Part shown: piece after piece, positions 8,734 through 17,415 of the stretch | How the letters are laid out: every line of letters starts with the position of its first letter | Position numbering within the stretch: the first letter of the stretch is position 1 | Origin: Bacillota bacterium | GTDB taxonomy: Bacteria > Bacillota > Clostridia > Lachnospirales > Bianqueaceae | Assembly: GCA_017442735.1 (NCBI GenBank) | Contig: JAFRZE010000078.1 | Location: forward strand, 1-64,000 | Direction: 5' to 3' | DNA: 64,000 nucleotides | Program-made: the position numbers and the translations under genes | The notes under the pieces: model-generated | The model's input: the letters and a program-made list of their open reading frames with translations, nothing else | Told to the model about the DNA's origin: nothing | The model's database searches: none

Positions 8734-10319
8734 GTCAAATGATGCTGAACCTTTCCGCCGGCCCGCAGACCAGGGATAAATGGACGACACAGTTCATCAT
8801 GATCATGGTGGTCGTCGCGCTGCTTCCCGCTACCATCGTAGGTATCGCGGTGAACGGCGTGTATGCCGGCCTGATCGTACTCTCGTCTGTGCTGACGGCG
8901 TTCCTCACGGAATTCCTTTATGACAAGATCACCGGCCGGCCGGATACCTGGAAAGACGGCAGCGCTGTCGTCACCGGCCTTCTGCTGGCCCTGTCCCTTT
9001 CTCCGTCCACCCCGCTCTACGCACCGATCTTAGGTTCGATCTTCGCGATCCTGGTCGTCAAATGTGCCTTCGGCGGACTGGGAAAGAACTTCATCAATCC
9101 GGCGCTGGCCGCCCGCTGCTTCCTGCTTCTGTCCTTTGGAAGCTCCATGACCATCTTCAAGGTGGACGGCGTAGCCATGGCGACCCCGCTGGCAGAACTT
9201 TCCGCCGGCCGGGCGGTCAATGTCACCGATATGTTCCTCGGGACCGGCGGCGGTGTCATTGGTGCTTCCATCCTGGCGCTTCTCGTCGGCGGACTGGTGC
9301 TCTGGGTGATGGATATCATCCACGGCCAGATCTGGATCTCCATTATCGTCGCCTTCACACTCTTTATGGGGCTGTTCGGCGGGCAGGGTTTCGACCCGGC
9401 TTACCTCGCGGCTCAGCTGTGTGGCGGCGGTGTGATCATGGGCGCCTTCTTTATGGCGACCGACTATACGACTTCTCCGGTGAGCCGGCTGGGCCAGACG
9501 GTCTACGGTGTAATGATCGGTGTGCTGGGCGCGCTGTTCCGGGTCTTCGGAAACGCGGCAGACTCCTTCAGCTACTCGATCATCATCGCGAACCTCTTCA
9601 CCCCGCTCATCGAGACCTATATCATTCCCAAACCTTACGCTTACCGCAAATCTGCCCTGGATAAGATGGCCGGCAAGGAAAAGGTCCCGTTCACAAAGAA
9701 GATCCCGAAACCGGTCTTCGTGCTGGCAGCGATCACACTGCTGGCCGGCCTGGCCCTCTCCGGCGTCTTCTCGATGACGGAAGATACCATCGCCGAGCAG
9801 AAGAGAGCCGAGAATGCGGCTTCCTACCAGGCGGTGCTTCCTGAAGCCGCGAACTTCAAGTTCTCTTCGGACATCGATAAGATGATCGAACAGATGGCTG
9901 CGGATGTATATGGCGGCGGCTCCTTCGGCAAAGCACATATCAACGCGGCAGCCATGGGCGTCGACGCTTCCGGCAATCCGGTAGGCTATGTCGTCTCCGC
10001 GACGAGCGGTGATGGTATGGAAGGCAATGTGACACTGACTGTCGGCCTGGATATGGACGGCAAGATCCTTGGAATAGCTTTCACAGAGCTCAATGAGACC
10101 CCGGGCCTTGGTATGAAAGCCGATGAACCGGCCTTCAAGGACCAGTTTACCGGAAAGGCCGAGCAGCAGCTGAAGGTCGTCAAAGGCGGCGCTTCCGCCA
10201 GCAATGAAATCGATTCAATCTCCGGTGCTACCATCACCTCCCGCGCGGTCGTGAACGCGGTGAATGCCGGCCTGGACTTCTTCCATAATGTACTGAAGGG
10301 AGGGACCTGGTTTGAATAA
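8730..10319 (+). CDS. rnfD: Fused Rnf subunits D and G (RnfD-RnfG)
   Basis: One uninterrupted frame of 529 residues carries two subunits that are normally separate. Residues 1 to about 315 are RnfD, a polytopic membrane protein with KNFINPALAARCF and ATDYTTSP. Thr152 in DGVAMATPL is the likely flavinylation position, although it lacks the usual S-G before A-T. From about residue 325, KKIPKPVFVLAAITLLAGLAL begins an RnfG domain: one anchor helix followed by an extracytoplasmic FMN-binding domain. That domain ends in DSISGATITS, a clear ApbE flavinylation motif with Thr501 as acceptor. No stop or internal start with a ribosome site was seen at the junction. Fusion ties the two flavin carriers together one to one. 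No ApbE gene is in the window. Confidence 0.92.
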   Translation: MSQMMLNLSAGPQTRDKWTTQFIMIMVVVALLPATIVGIAVNGVYAGLIVLSSVLTAFLTEFLYDKITGRPDTWKDGSAVVTGLLLALSLSPSTPLYAPILGSIFAILVVKCAFGGLGKNFINPALAARCFLLLSFGSSMTIFKVDGVAMATPLAELSAGRAVNVTDMFLGTGGGVIGASILALLVGGLVLWVMDIIHGQIWISIIVAFTLFMGLFGGQGFDPAYLAAQLCGGGVIMGAFFMATDYTTSPVSRLGQTVYGVMIGVLGALFRVFGNAADSFSYSIIIANLFTPLIETYIIPKPYAYRKSALDKMAGKEKVPFTKKIPKPVFVLAAITLLAGLALSGVFSMTEDTIAEQKRAENAASYQAVLPEAANFKFSSDIDKMIEQMAADVYGGGSFGKAHINAAAMGVDASGNPVGYVVSATSGDGMEGNVTLTVGLDMDGKILGIAFTELNETPGLGMKADEPAFKDQFTGKAEQQLKVVKGGASASNEIDSISGATITSRAVVNAVNAGLDFFHNVLKGGTWFE

Positions 10320-11010
10320 ATATACCGAACGGCTGTACAACGGCCTGATCAAAGAGAACCCCACCCTGATCCTGCTGCTGGGTATGTGTCCGACCCTGGC
10401 CGTATCCACGCAGGCCATGAACGGTATCGGTATGGGTCTTTCCACCACCGCCGTTCTGATCCTTTCGAACGTGGTCATCTCCGCGCTTCGTAAAGTGATC
10501 CCGGATGACGTACGCCTTCCCGCGTATATCGTCATCGTTGCCTCGCTCGTTACCGTAACGGAGCTGCTGATCGAAGCCTATCTTCCGGCGCTCTACAAAG
10601 AGCTGGGCATCTATATCCCGCTGATCGTTGTTAACTGTATCATCCTGGGCCGTGCGGAAGCCTACGCGAACAAGAACCCCATCGGGCTGTCCTTCTTCGA
10701 CGGCCTGGGCATGGGCCTTGGCTTCACCGTTGCGCTGACCCTGGCCGGCCTGGTACGTGAAGTCCTCGGTTCCGGTACTGCCTTCGGGCTGCAGGTGCTC
10801 CCGAACGGCGTCGAGCCCATGGGCATCTTCATCCAGCCGCCCGGAGCGTTCCTGGTCATCGCGGCCTTCATCGCGGTCATGAACGCGATCGGCATCAAGA
10901 CCCGCCAGAGGGAACTGGTCGAGAGCGATGGCTGCGACCACTGCTGCGCGAACTGCGGCGCCATGCGGACCTGCCCCTCCAGAAAACTGGAAGGAGGTGA
11001 GAGCAAATGA
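10312..11010 (+). CDS. rnfE: Rnf complex subunit E, with C-terminal cysteine cluster
   Basis: RnfE, 232 residues, is an integral membrane subunit of the RnfA/E pair. It has six predicted helices and the conserved NPTLILLLGMCPTLAVS near the N-terminus, with the half-helix cysteine that ligates the intramembrane iron site in this family. The tail after residue 205 is hydrophilic and carries CDHCCANCGAMRTC, five cysteines that could bind metal. The start is TTG at 10312 with GAAGGGAGG upstream, overlapping the end of rnfD-G by 8 bp. Confidence 0.93.
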   Translation: MNKYTERLYNGLIKENPTLILLLGMCPTLAVSTQAMNGIGMGLSTTAVLILSNVVISALRKVIPDDVRLPAYIVIVASLVTVTELLIEAYLPALYKELGIYIPLIVVNCIILGRAEAYANKNPIGLSFFDGLGMGLGFTVALTLAGLVREVLGSGTAFGLQVLPNGVEPMGIFIQPPGAFLVIAAFIAVMNAIGIKTRQRELVESDGCDHCCANCGAMRTCPSRKLEGGESK

Positions 11011-11585
11011 CGAATCTCATTCTCATCATCATCACCGGTGCCCTGATCAATAACGTGGTTCTGAACCAGTTCCTGGGCATCTGCTCCTTCCTCGGCGTAT
11101 CCCGCGACATGAAAGCATCCGCCTCCCTGGGCGGCGCGGTCATCTTCGTTATGACGATCGCCTCCGCGGTAGCCTCGCTCCTGTATACTTTCGTCCTGGA
11201 GCCCTTAGGCATGGACTTCATGAAGACCATCGTCTTCATCCTGGTCATTGCCGCACTGGTGCAGATCGTCGAAATGTTCCTGAAGAAAACTTCTCCTTCC
11301 GTTTATAAGGCGCTGGGTATCTACCTGCCCCTGATCACCACGAACTGCGCGGTGCTGGGCGTGGCGCTGACGAACGTGCAGAACAGCTACAACTTCATCG
11401 AAAGCGTCCTGGCCGGTTTCGGTACCGCGCTCGGCTTCACCCTGGCGATCGTCCTTCTGGCCAGCATCCGCAGCCGCATCCGTGAGGAAGATATCCCCGA
11501 ACCGCTTCGCGGCGCACCCATCGTCCTGATCGCGGCGGCCCTGATGTCCATCGCGTTCATGGGCTTCTCGGGACTTTCATTCTAA
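11007..11585 (+). CDS. rnfA: Rnf complex subunit A
   Basis: RnfA, 192 residues, is the membrane partner of RnfE with six helices. It has the family-typical NNVVLNQFLGICSFLGVS near residues 13-30 and ITTNCAVLGVAL near residue 110, both with the cysteines expected for the intramembrane Fe-S site. It overlaps rnfE by 4 bp and has AAGGAGGTGAGAGCAA as ribosome site. rnfB follows after 15 bp. Length is normal for the family. Confidence 0.96.
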   Translation: MTNLILIIITGALINNVVLNQFLGICSFLGVSRDMKASASLGGAVIFVMTIASAVASLLYTFVLEPLGMDFMKTIVFILVIAALVQIVEMFLKKTSPSVYKALGIYLPLITTNCAVLGVALTNVQNSYNFIESVLAGFGTALGFTLAIVLLASIRSRIREEDIPEPLRGAPIVLIAAALMSIAFMGFSGLSF

Positions 11586-11600
11586 GGAGGGCTCGGGTAT

Positions 11601-12413
11601 ATGGAAATCATTATCATCACGACGATCGTCATCACGGTGATCGGTATCCTGGTGGGCGCCGGCCTGGTGTTCACCGGCAAGAAATTCTATGTAGAAGTTG
11701 ACGAGAAAGAAGCGGCTGTACGCGAATGCCTGCCCGGCAACAACTGCGGTGCCTGCGGCTATGCCGGATGTGACGCCATGGCGGCGGCCATCGCATCAGG
11801 TGACGCGCCGGTCAACGGATGCCCTGTCGGCGGAACGCCGGTAGCCGAGAAGATCGGTGAGATCATGGGCATCTCCGCTGAGGCGGTCGACCGGAAAGTT
11901 GCTTTCGTCAAATGTAAAGGCTCCTGTGAAGTCACCAAAAACCAGGGCAACTATATCGGCATCAAGGACTGCCGCAGCGCAATGCTCGGCGGCGTGCCCG
12001 TCAGTGAATGCGACTATGGCTGCCTGGGATTCGGTTCCTGCGTATCGGTCTGTCCCCAGCACGCGATCCGCGTGATCGACGGCGTGGCTGTCGTGGACGA
12101 AGACAAGTGCGTGGCCTGCGGGCTGTGCGTCAAGACCTGTCCGAGACACCTGATCGAACTGGTTCCGGAAAAGAGCCATGTTCGGGTCCAGTGTTCGAAC
12201 AAGGATAAGGGACCTCAGGTCAAGAAAGTCTGCCAGGCCGGATGTATCGGCTGCAGCCTGTGTGTACGGCAGTGTGAGTTCGGTGCCGTAGCCGTGGATG
12301 CCAACCTGGCGAAGATCGATTACGACAAATGTACGCAGTGCGGCAAGTGCGCTGCCAAATGTCCGGCAAAAGTCATCATTCCCCCGAGTCCTTCGGAGAA
12401 AGAGGAAAACTAA
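11601..12413 (+). CDS. rnfB: Rnf complex subunit B (polyferredoxin)
   Basis: RnfB, 270 residues, is the ferredoxin-accepting subunit. It has an N-terminal membrane anchor (residues 3-25) and the four-cysteine domain CLPGNNCGACGYAGC. Two pairs of ferredoxin-like [4Fe-4S] motifs follow: CVSVCP, CVACGLCVKTCP, CIGCSLCVRQC and CTQCGKCAAKCP. It collects electrons from reduced ferredoxin on the cytosolic side. It ends 2 bp before the nrfA start, so nrfA is almost certainly on the same transcript. Confidence 0.96.
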   Translation: MEIIIITTIVITVIGILVGAGLVFTGKKFYVEVDEKEAAVRECLPGNNCGACGYAGCDAMAAAIASGDAPVNGCPVGGTPVAEKIGEIMGISAEAVDRKVAFVKCKGSCEVTKNQGNYIGIKDCRSAMLGGVPVSECDYGCLGFGSCVSVCPQHAIRVIDGVAVVDEDKCVACGLCVKTCPRHLIELVPEKSHVRVQCSNKDKGPQVKKVCQAGCIGCSLCVRQCEFGAVAVDANLAKIDYDKCTQCGKCAAKCPAKVIIPPSPSEKEEN

Positions 12414-12415
12414 CG

Positions 12416-13690
12416 ATGGACAAACAGAAAACGATTTACAAAATCATCGCGGCCGTGCTGATCGTAGGCATCGCGGCGTTCGGGATCCTCTCCCAGACCC
12501 GGATGTATCATCTGCAGAACCGCGGCGATCTGGGTCCTCTGACCCGCGAAGACATTCAGTATCTGAATGTCGCCGCGCCGTCCGCCACATCCAAGGATGG
12601 TACGATCAACGCGGCGGACTGGGCGGCTACCTATCCCCAGATCTCCATGACCATGGGCGCGAACAGCGACAACAACTATGTGATCAGCTACCTGGAGCAG
12701 GATCCATACCTGGTCAATATCTACGAAGGCTACGGATTTGCCAAGGATTACGGCAGTGCCAGAGGTCATGAGTATACGCTGGAAGATGTGTACAAGACCC
12801 AGCGTCCGCACGGCCAGGCCAAGTGCCTGACCTGCAAGACGCCGAACTTTGCCAAGCTGGTCAACGACCAGGGCGTGGGCGTCTATACCATGGACTTTGA
12901 AGAAGTCTTTGCTATGATGGAAGAGAACGTCAGCTGCTATAGCTGCCACGGCAACGACGCGGGCAACGGCGGCGAAATCTGGATCTCCCATTCCTATGTG
13001 CGTAAAGCGCTCGGCGAGAATATCGGAACCATCGATCCGGCCACGCTTTCCTGCGGACAGTGCCATATCGAGTACTACTTCACGCCGGAAAACCAGGAGA
13101 CCATGATGCCTTATCACAGTGTAGCTGAGATGACGCCGGACGCCATCCTGGCCTACTATGACGCGATGGGATTCTATGACTGGGTCCAGGAATCCACCGG
13201 TGCCCAGCTCCTGAAGGCGCAGCATCCGGAAATGGAGACCTACCTTCAGGGTAAACACGCGGCGCTTCTCAACTGTGCCGACTGCCATATGGCCATTGAG
13301 ATGGATGAAGACGGAACTGTCTACCACAGCCACTACCTGGCCAGCCCGCTGGAGAATGAGACCCTGCTTTCCACCTGCGTACAGTGCCACGGCGATACCG
13401 ACATGGTCACCTTCGTCCACAACCTGCAGGACAAGGTGGTGGCCAGGGAGACCGAAGTGGGCAACCTGCTCTCGCAGTTCAAGGACTACCTGGCAGAAGC
13501 CAATTCCGCCGGCACGCTGAGCGAAGAACAGCTGGAAGAGGTCCGCGGCATCTACCGCAGCGCCCAGTGGTATTTCGACTTCTGCTATGTGGAGAACGCG
13601 GAAGGCGCGCACAACTCGGATCTTGCCTATTACTGCCTGGACAAGGCGGAAGAGCTGATCTATTCAGGACTGGGCAAGCTCGGTAAGTAA
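12416..13690 (+). CDS. nrfA: Pentaheme cytochrome c nitrite reductase (ammonia-forming)
   Basis: NrfA, 424 residues, reduces nitrite to ammonium with six electrons outside the membrane. Five c-heme motifs are visible: CLTCK (Cys137), CYSCH (174), CGQCH (213), CADCH (287) and CVQCH (321). The lysine in the first is the diagnostic active-site heme ligand of NrfA. CGQCHIEYYF also matches the family. Residues 7-27 form an uncleaved anchor or signal helix. The start at 12416 has AGAAAGAGG upstream and lies 2 bp after the rnfB stop. No NrfH quinol dehydrogenase is encoded nearby, so the electron donor is open; the co-transcribed Rnf complex is an attractive candidate. Confidence 0.95.
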   Translation: MDKQKTIYKIIAAVLIVGIAAFGILSQTRMYHLQNRGDLGPLTREDIQYLNVAAPSATSKDGTINAADWAATYPQISMTMGANSDNNYVISYLEQDPYLVNIYEGYGFAKDYGSARGHEYTLEDVYKTQRPHGQAKCLTCKTPNFAKLVNDQGVGVYTMDFEEVFAMMEENVSCYSCHGNDAGNGGEIWISHSYVRKALGENIGTIDPATLSCGQCHIEYYFTPENQETMMPYHSVAEMTPDAILAYYDAMGFYDWVQESTGAQLLKAQHPEMETYLQGKHAALLNCADCHMAIEMDEDGTVYHSHYLASPLENETLLSTCVQCHGDTDMVTFVHNLQDKVVARETEVGNLLSQFKDYLAEANSAGTLSEEQLEEVRGIYRSAQWYFDFCYVENAEGAHNSDLAYYCLDKAEELIYSGLGKLGK

Positions 13691-13700
13691 AATGAATTAC

Positions 13701-13732
13701 CTGCCCGGAGTTTTCCGGGCAGTCTTTTTTTT
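13701..13732 (+). terminator. Intrinsic terminator or attenuator between nrfA and resB
   Basis: A 9-bp GC-rich stem, CTGCCCGGA/TCCGGGCAG, with a 4-nt loop is followed by TCTTTTTTTT. It ends 10 bp before the resB start. Read-through would lower resB-ccsA expression relative to rnf-nrfA. Confidence 0.9.
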
Positions 13733-13741
13733 CGGAGTATC

Positions 13742-15031
13742 ATGAAAAAAGTTTGGAAATTTCTGACCTCCATGAAGCTGGCGATCGCCCTCCTGATCAT
13801 CCTGGCGGCGGCCTGTGCCGGAGCGAGCTTTATCAATCAGGGTCAGTCGTACGATTTTTACGCGCAGATGTATTCGGAGCGGGCGGCAGCGCTCATCCTG
13901 GCGCTGTCGCTGGATGACGCGTTCCACAGCTGGTGGTTCATCGCCATCAACGCCTTCCTCTGCCTGAACCTTTTAGGCTGCAACCTGATCCGCCTCCCGC
14001 AGCTCATCCGGCGGACGAAGGCGGAGAAGACGCCGGATCCCAAAACGCTGATCAGCGCCGGTACCCGGGAAGAGGGGATCAGCGATCCGAAAAAAGTATT
14101 CGAAAGCCTTCATTTTACGTCGCCGGCGGAAGGCAGCTTTGAAGGGAAAAAGACGTTATCCGCGTCGAAGAACCGGATCGGATACTGGGGCGCCTGGGTC
14201 ACACATCTGGGCATCCTTCTGCTGATCATTGGTTTCAGCCTGGGCCAGATGACCCATCAGGAATACACGGTGTACGGCGTTCCCGGGCAGACGAAAATGA
14301 TCGAAGGAACGGATCTGGCGGTCACGATCGATGATTTCCGGATCGGCCTTCGCGAGGATGATACGGTCGAGCAGTATACGGCGGATATCACGGTGCAGGA
14401 TCTTTCTGTCCCGGACGGCGCCAGGGAATCGACGGAGATCTCTGTCAATCATCCCGGCAAACTGTTCGGCATGAGTTTTTACCAGAATTCCACCGGGTGG
14501 GCGGCGAAAGTTGGCATTAAAAAGAGTGGAAATGATCTGCAGAATGATGTAATCTGTGCTGGTGAATATGTGCCTGTCAGGGATCTGCCGGAGCTGGTCG
14601 TCTTCTTCAACGCTTTCTACCCGGACTATGTATTGGTACCGGGCGTGGGCCCACAGACGCAGTCCGGACAGCTGAACAATCCCGCTTATCTCTATTCCCT
14701 GTATTACCAGGGAGAGATCCTGGGAATGAATGTCCTGATGCCGGATGAGAAGATCACGGTCTCGGATTATGAGATCACCTTCTCCGAACCGCAGCCCTAT
14801 ACGCTGATCCAGGTGAAAAAGGATTCATTCCAGTCGCTGGCTTTTCTGGGCGGTATCCTGACCATGATCGGCCTTATTCTTTCGTTCTATCTGCTGCCGG
14901 AGAAGATCCTGGCGGTAGAAGAAGAGGACGGGACCTTTACGGTCTACGGACACTCACCCAAAGGCGGCGCCCTGTTTAAGGAAAGACTGAAGAAGGCTGT
15001 CCTGGCAGGCAAAGACGGATCACAACAGTAG
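13742..15031 (+). CDS. resB: ResB/Ccs1 cytochrome c biogenesis protein
   Basis: ResB-like protein of 429 residues for system II cytochrome c maturation. Hydrophobic helices lie near residues 12-30 (KLAIALLIILAAACAG) and 60-80. A third follows near 150 (YWGAWVTHLGILLLIIGF), a large extracytoplasmic domain comes next, and a final helix is near residue 370. ResB with CcsA delivers heme across the membrane and joins it to CxxCH motifs. The adjacent nrfA product needs five hemes attached, one at CxxCK, so this pair is the expected partner. The ribosome site is CGGAG. ccsA follows after 9 bp. Confidence 0.9.
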   Translation: MKKVWKFLTSMKLAIALLIILAAACAGASFINQGQSYDFYAQMYSERAAALILALSLDDAFHSWWFIAINAFLCLNLLGCNLIRLPQLIRRTKAEKTPDPKTLISAGTREEGISDPKKVFESLHFTSPAEGSFEGKKTLSASKNRIGYWGAWVTHLGILLLIIGFSLGQMTHQEYTVYGVPGQTKMIEGTDLAVTIDDFRIGLREDDTVEQYTADITVQDLSVPDGARESTEISVNHPGKLFGMSFYQNSTGWAAKVGIKKSGNDLQNDVICAGEYVPVRDLPELVVFFNAFYPDYVLVPGVGPQTQSGQLNNPAYLYSLYYQGEILGMNVLMPDEKITVSDYEITFSEPQPYTLIQVKKDSFQSLAFLGGILTMIGLILSFYLLPEKILAVEEEDGTFTVYGHSPKGGALFKERLKKAVLAGKDGSQQ

Positions 15032-15040
15032 GAGGATCGG

Positions 15041-15856
15041 ATGCTTCAGGTTGAAAACACGTTATTTACGATCGTTATGATCATTTACTTCGTCTCGATG
15101 ATCCTGTACTTCATCTTTATCGCGGCGAAGAAAGAAACCTTTTCGAAGATCGCTGTATATCTTCATCTTGGCGCACTGGTGCTGCATACGGCGGCGCTTG
15201 TCTGCCGCGGGATCGGAGCCGGACGGCTTCCGCTCACAAACCAGTATGAATTCGCGACATCATTCGCCTGGGGGCTGTCGCTCGTTTCCCTGATCTTTAT
15301 CTGGAAATTCAAATTCCCGGTACTCGGCGCGTTCGCGGCGCCCGTGATCTTCCTGATCATCGGCTATGCGGCCATGCAGAGCAAGGAAGTCAAGGAACTG
15401 ATGCCCGCCCTTCGTTCGAACTGGCTGGGCTTCCACGTTTCGACGGCGATCATCTCTTACGGCGCCTTTGGCGTTTCCTTCGTGCTTGGAATCATCTTCC
15501 TGCTGCGCGACCGGATGAAGGAAGAAAGTTTCTGGGGGCAGCATACACCGGCCAAGGAAAAGCTGGACATGATCAGCTACCGGGCGGTGGCGCTCGGGCT
15601 GCTGTTCCTGACCTTCACGATCATTACCGGAGCAATCTGGGCGGAGCGTGCCTGGGGCAGCTACTGGTCCTGGGATCCCAAGGAGACATGGTCGCTCGTG
15701 ACCTGGATCATCTATGCGATCTACCTGCATCTTCGGATCCGGCGCGGCTGGGAAGGCAAAGCCGCCGCAACCTTCGCTGTGATCGGCTTCGTGTGTGTGA
15801 TCTTTACCTATATCGGGGTGAATACATTCCTGCCCGGCCTACACAGTTACAAATAA
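15041..15856 (+). CDS. ccsA: CcsA/ResC cytochrome c biogenesis protein (heme handling)
   Basis: CcsA-type protein of 271 residues with about eight membrane helices. The tryptophan-rich WWD heme-handling signature WGSYWSWDPKETW is near residues 207-219, flanked by conserved histidines. Together with ResB it forms the system II heme lyase. In Wolinella a dedicated ResB-CcsA fusion (NrfI) is required for the CxxCK heme of NrfA. Genetic linkage here suggests the same dedication, but that is inference. TAGGAGGAT precedes the start. Confidence 0.93.
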   Translation: MLQVENTLFTIVMIIYFVSMILYFIFIAAKKETFSKIAVYLHLGALVLHTAALVCRGIGAGRLPLTNQYEFATSFAWGLSLVSLIFIWKFKFPVLGAFAAPVIFLIIGYAAMQSKEVKELMPALRSNWLGFHVSTAIISYGAFGVSFVLGIIFLLRDRMKEESFWGQHTPAKEKLDMISYRAVALGLLFLTFTIITGAIWAERAWGSYWSWDPKETWSLVTWIIYAIYLHLRIRRGWEGKAAATFAVIGFVCVIFTYIGVNTFLPGLHSYK

Positions 15857-15862
15857 CGAAAA

Positions 15863-15885
15863 CAGGAACCGCCGGACGGTTCCTG
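15863..15885 (+). terminator. Hairpin after ccsA, no clear T-run
   Basis: A 9-bp stem, CAGGAACCG/CGGTTCCTG, with a 5-nt loop begins 7 bp after the ccsA stop. A second small hairpin, CCCGCC/GGCGGG (15896-15910), directly abuts the ribosome site of the MATE gene and might mask it. Neither has a proper U-tract, so termination may be partial. Confidence 0.5.
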
Positions 15886-15919
15886 CTGTGAACTTCCCGC
15901 CTCCGGCGGGGGAGGATTT

Positions 15920-17302
15920 ATGAAACAGCTACTGACAAAAGACAAGACATTCTACCGCTCGCTTGTGACGCTCGCGATCCCGGTGGCCCTGCAGGGCCTG
16001 ATCACCTTCGCGGTCAACTTCGCCGACAACCTGATGGTCGGCTCGCTGGGTGATTCCGCGATCTCCGGCGTGTATATGGGTTCGCAGATCCAGACGTTCC
16101 TGCAGATGTTTTCCGCCGGTATCGAAGGCGCTGTGCTCATTTTGTCCGCGCAGTACTGGGGGAAGGGCGATACCTCAAGTATCAAAAAGATCATCGCGAT
16201 CGGCCTGCATTTTTCTCTTCTTTTCGGCCTGCTGCTGACAGGCGTCTGTGCCATTATTCCGGCGCAGATCATCCGCATATTTACCGCCGATCCGGACGTC
16301 ATCCGCGACGGCGCGATGTATCTGCAGATCGTGTGTTTCTCCTACGCGTTCTTCTGTGTGACGCAGTCCCTGATCGCTGCCATGCGCAGCGTGGAGGTGA
16401 CCCGGATCGGTATGGTGGTCTCCGCCATCAGCCTTGTCTTCAATATCAGCCTGAACTACATCTTGATCTTCGGTAAGCTCGGTCTGCCGGCGATGGGCGT
16501 GAAAGGTGCAGCGATCGCGACTGTGATCTCCCGTGTGGTCGAAACGACCGTCATGGTGATCTATATCTTCCGGATCGACCAGAAGCTGAAGATGAAGTTC
16601 GAGGATATCCTGCAGAGCGATAAGCTGCTGCGGCATGACTTCATCCGTTACGGACTGCCGCTCGTGGGCGGGCAGGTCGTCTGGAGCGTCAATATGATGG
16701 GCAACTCCATGATCATGGGCCGCTTCAACCAGCAGGTCATCGCGGCGGTCTCCATGGCCAACACCATGAACTCGCTGGCCTATGTGACGATGAGCGGTAT
16801 GAGTTCCGCCGTGGGTATCATCACCGGCAAGACAGTCGGCGCCGGCAAGACGGAGCTCATGAAGGAATATGCTTACACCACGCAGATCCTGTTCCTGGGC
16901 ATCGGCCTGTTCACCGGCCTTCTGATCATCCTGCTGAGAGCCCCGTTCATTTCGCTTTATTCGGGCGTGACCGCTGAAGCTGCCGGCTTCGCGAAGCAGT
17001 TTATCACGGTGCTTTCAGTGACGATGATCGGTACCTGCTACCAGGCGGCCTGCCTGTTCGGCCTGGTCAAGTCCGGCGGAGATATCGATTTCGTCTTCAA
17101 GAACGACACGATCTTCGTGTTTGGCGTGGTGCTGCCTTCGGCGATCATCGCGGCCTGGCTTGGCGCGCCGGCCTGGGTCGTCTTCGCCTGCCTGAAGAGC
17201 GACCAGATCCTGAAATGCATCGTGGCATATTTCAAGATCAACAGCTTCAACTGGATGAAGAACCTGACGAGAGACAAGGCGGAAATAGAAGAGACGGCGT
17301 AA
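15920..17302 (+). CDS. MATE family multidrug/toxin exporter
   Basis: A MATE-family exporter of 460 residues with about twelve membrane helices in two related halves. It has PVALQGLITFAVNFADNLMVGSLGD at the first helix, the usual MATE signature region, and PLVGGQVVWSVNMMGNSMIMG at the start of the second half. These proteins export cationic drugs or metabolites by Na+ or H+ antiport. The ribosome site is GGAGG. It resembles the second MATE gene at 21941 in layout but is clearly a distinct paralogue. Substrate unknown. Confidence 0.92.
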   Translation: MKQLLTKDKTFYRSLVTLAIPVALQGLITFAVNFADNLMVGSLGDSAISGVYMGSQIQTFLQMFSAGIEGAVLILSAQYWGKGDTSSIKKIIAIGLHFSLLFGLLLTGVCAIIPAQIIRIFTADPDVIRDGAMYLQIVCFSYAFFCVTQSLIAAMRSVEVTRIGMVVSAISLVFNISLNYILIFGKLGLPAMGVKGAAIATVISRVVETTVMVIYIFRIDQKLKMKFEDILQSDKLLRHDFIRYGLPLVGGQVVWSVNMMGNSMIMGRFNQQVIAAVSMANTMNSLAYVTMSGMSSAVGIITGKTVGAGKTELMKEYAYTTQILFLGIGLFTGLLIILLRAPFISLYSGVTAEAAGFAKQFITVLSVTMIGTCYQAACLFGLVKSGGDIDFVFKNDTIFVFGVVLPSAIIAAWLGAPAWVVFACLKSDQILKCIVAYFKINSFNWMKNLTRDKAEIEETA

Positions 17303-17349
17303 AAAAGTTAGTCCATTGACGCCATCCGACCACCTGAGATGAAAATGAA

Positions 17350-17379
17350 AAGGAGCATACCTGCCTGGATATGCTCCTT
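17350..17379. terminator. Bidirectional terminator between MATE and ROK genes
   Basis: A 10-bp stem, AAGGAGCATA/TATGCTCCTT, with a 10-nt loop has A-rich and T-rich flanks. It can serve both the plus-strand MATE gene and the minus-strand ROK gene. Confidence 0.75.
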
Positions 17380-17415
17380 TAATCGTTTGTAGAAGATGAT
17401 CGGCCGGGAAAGGGA

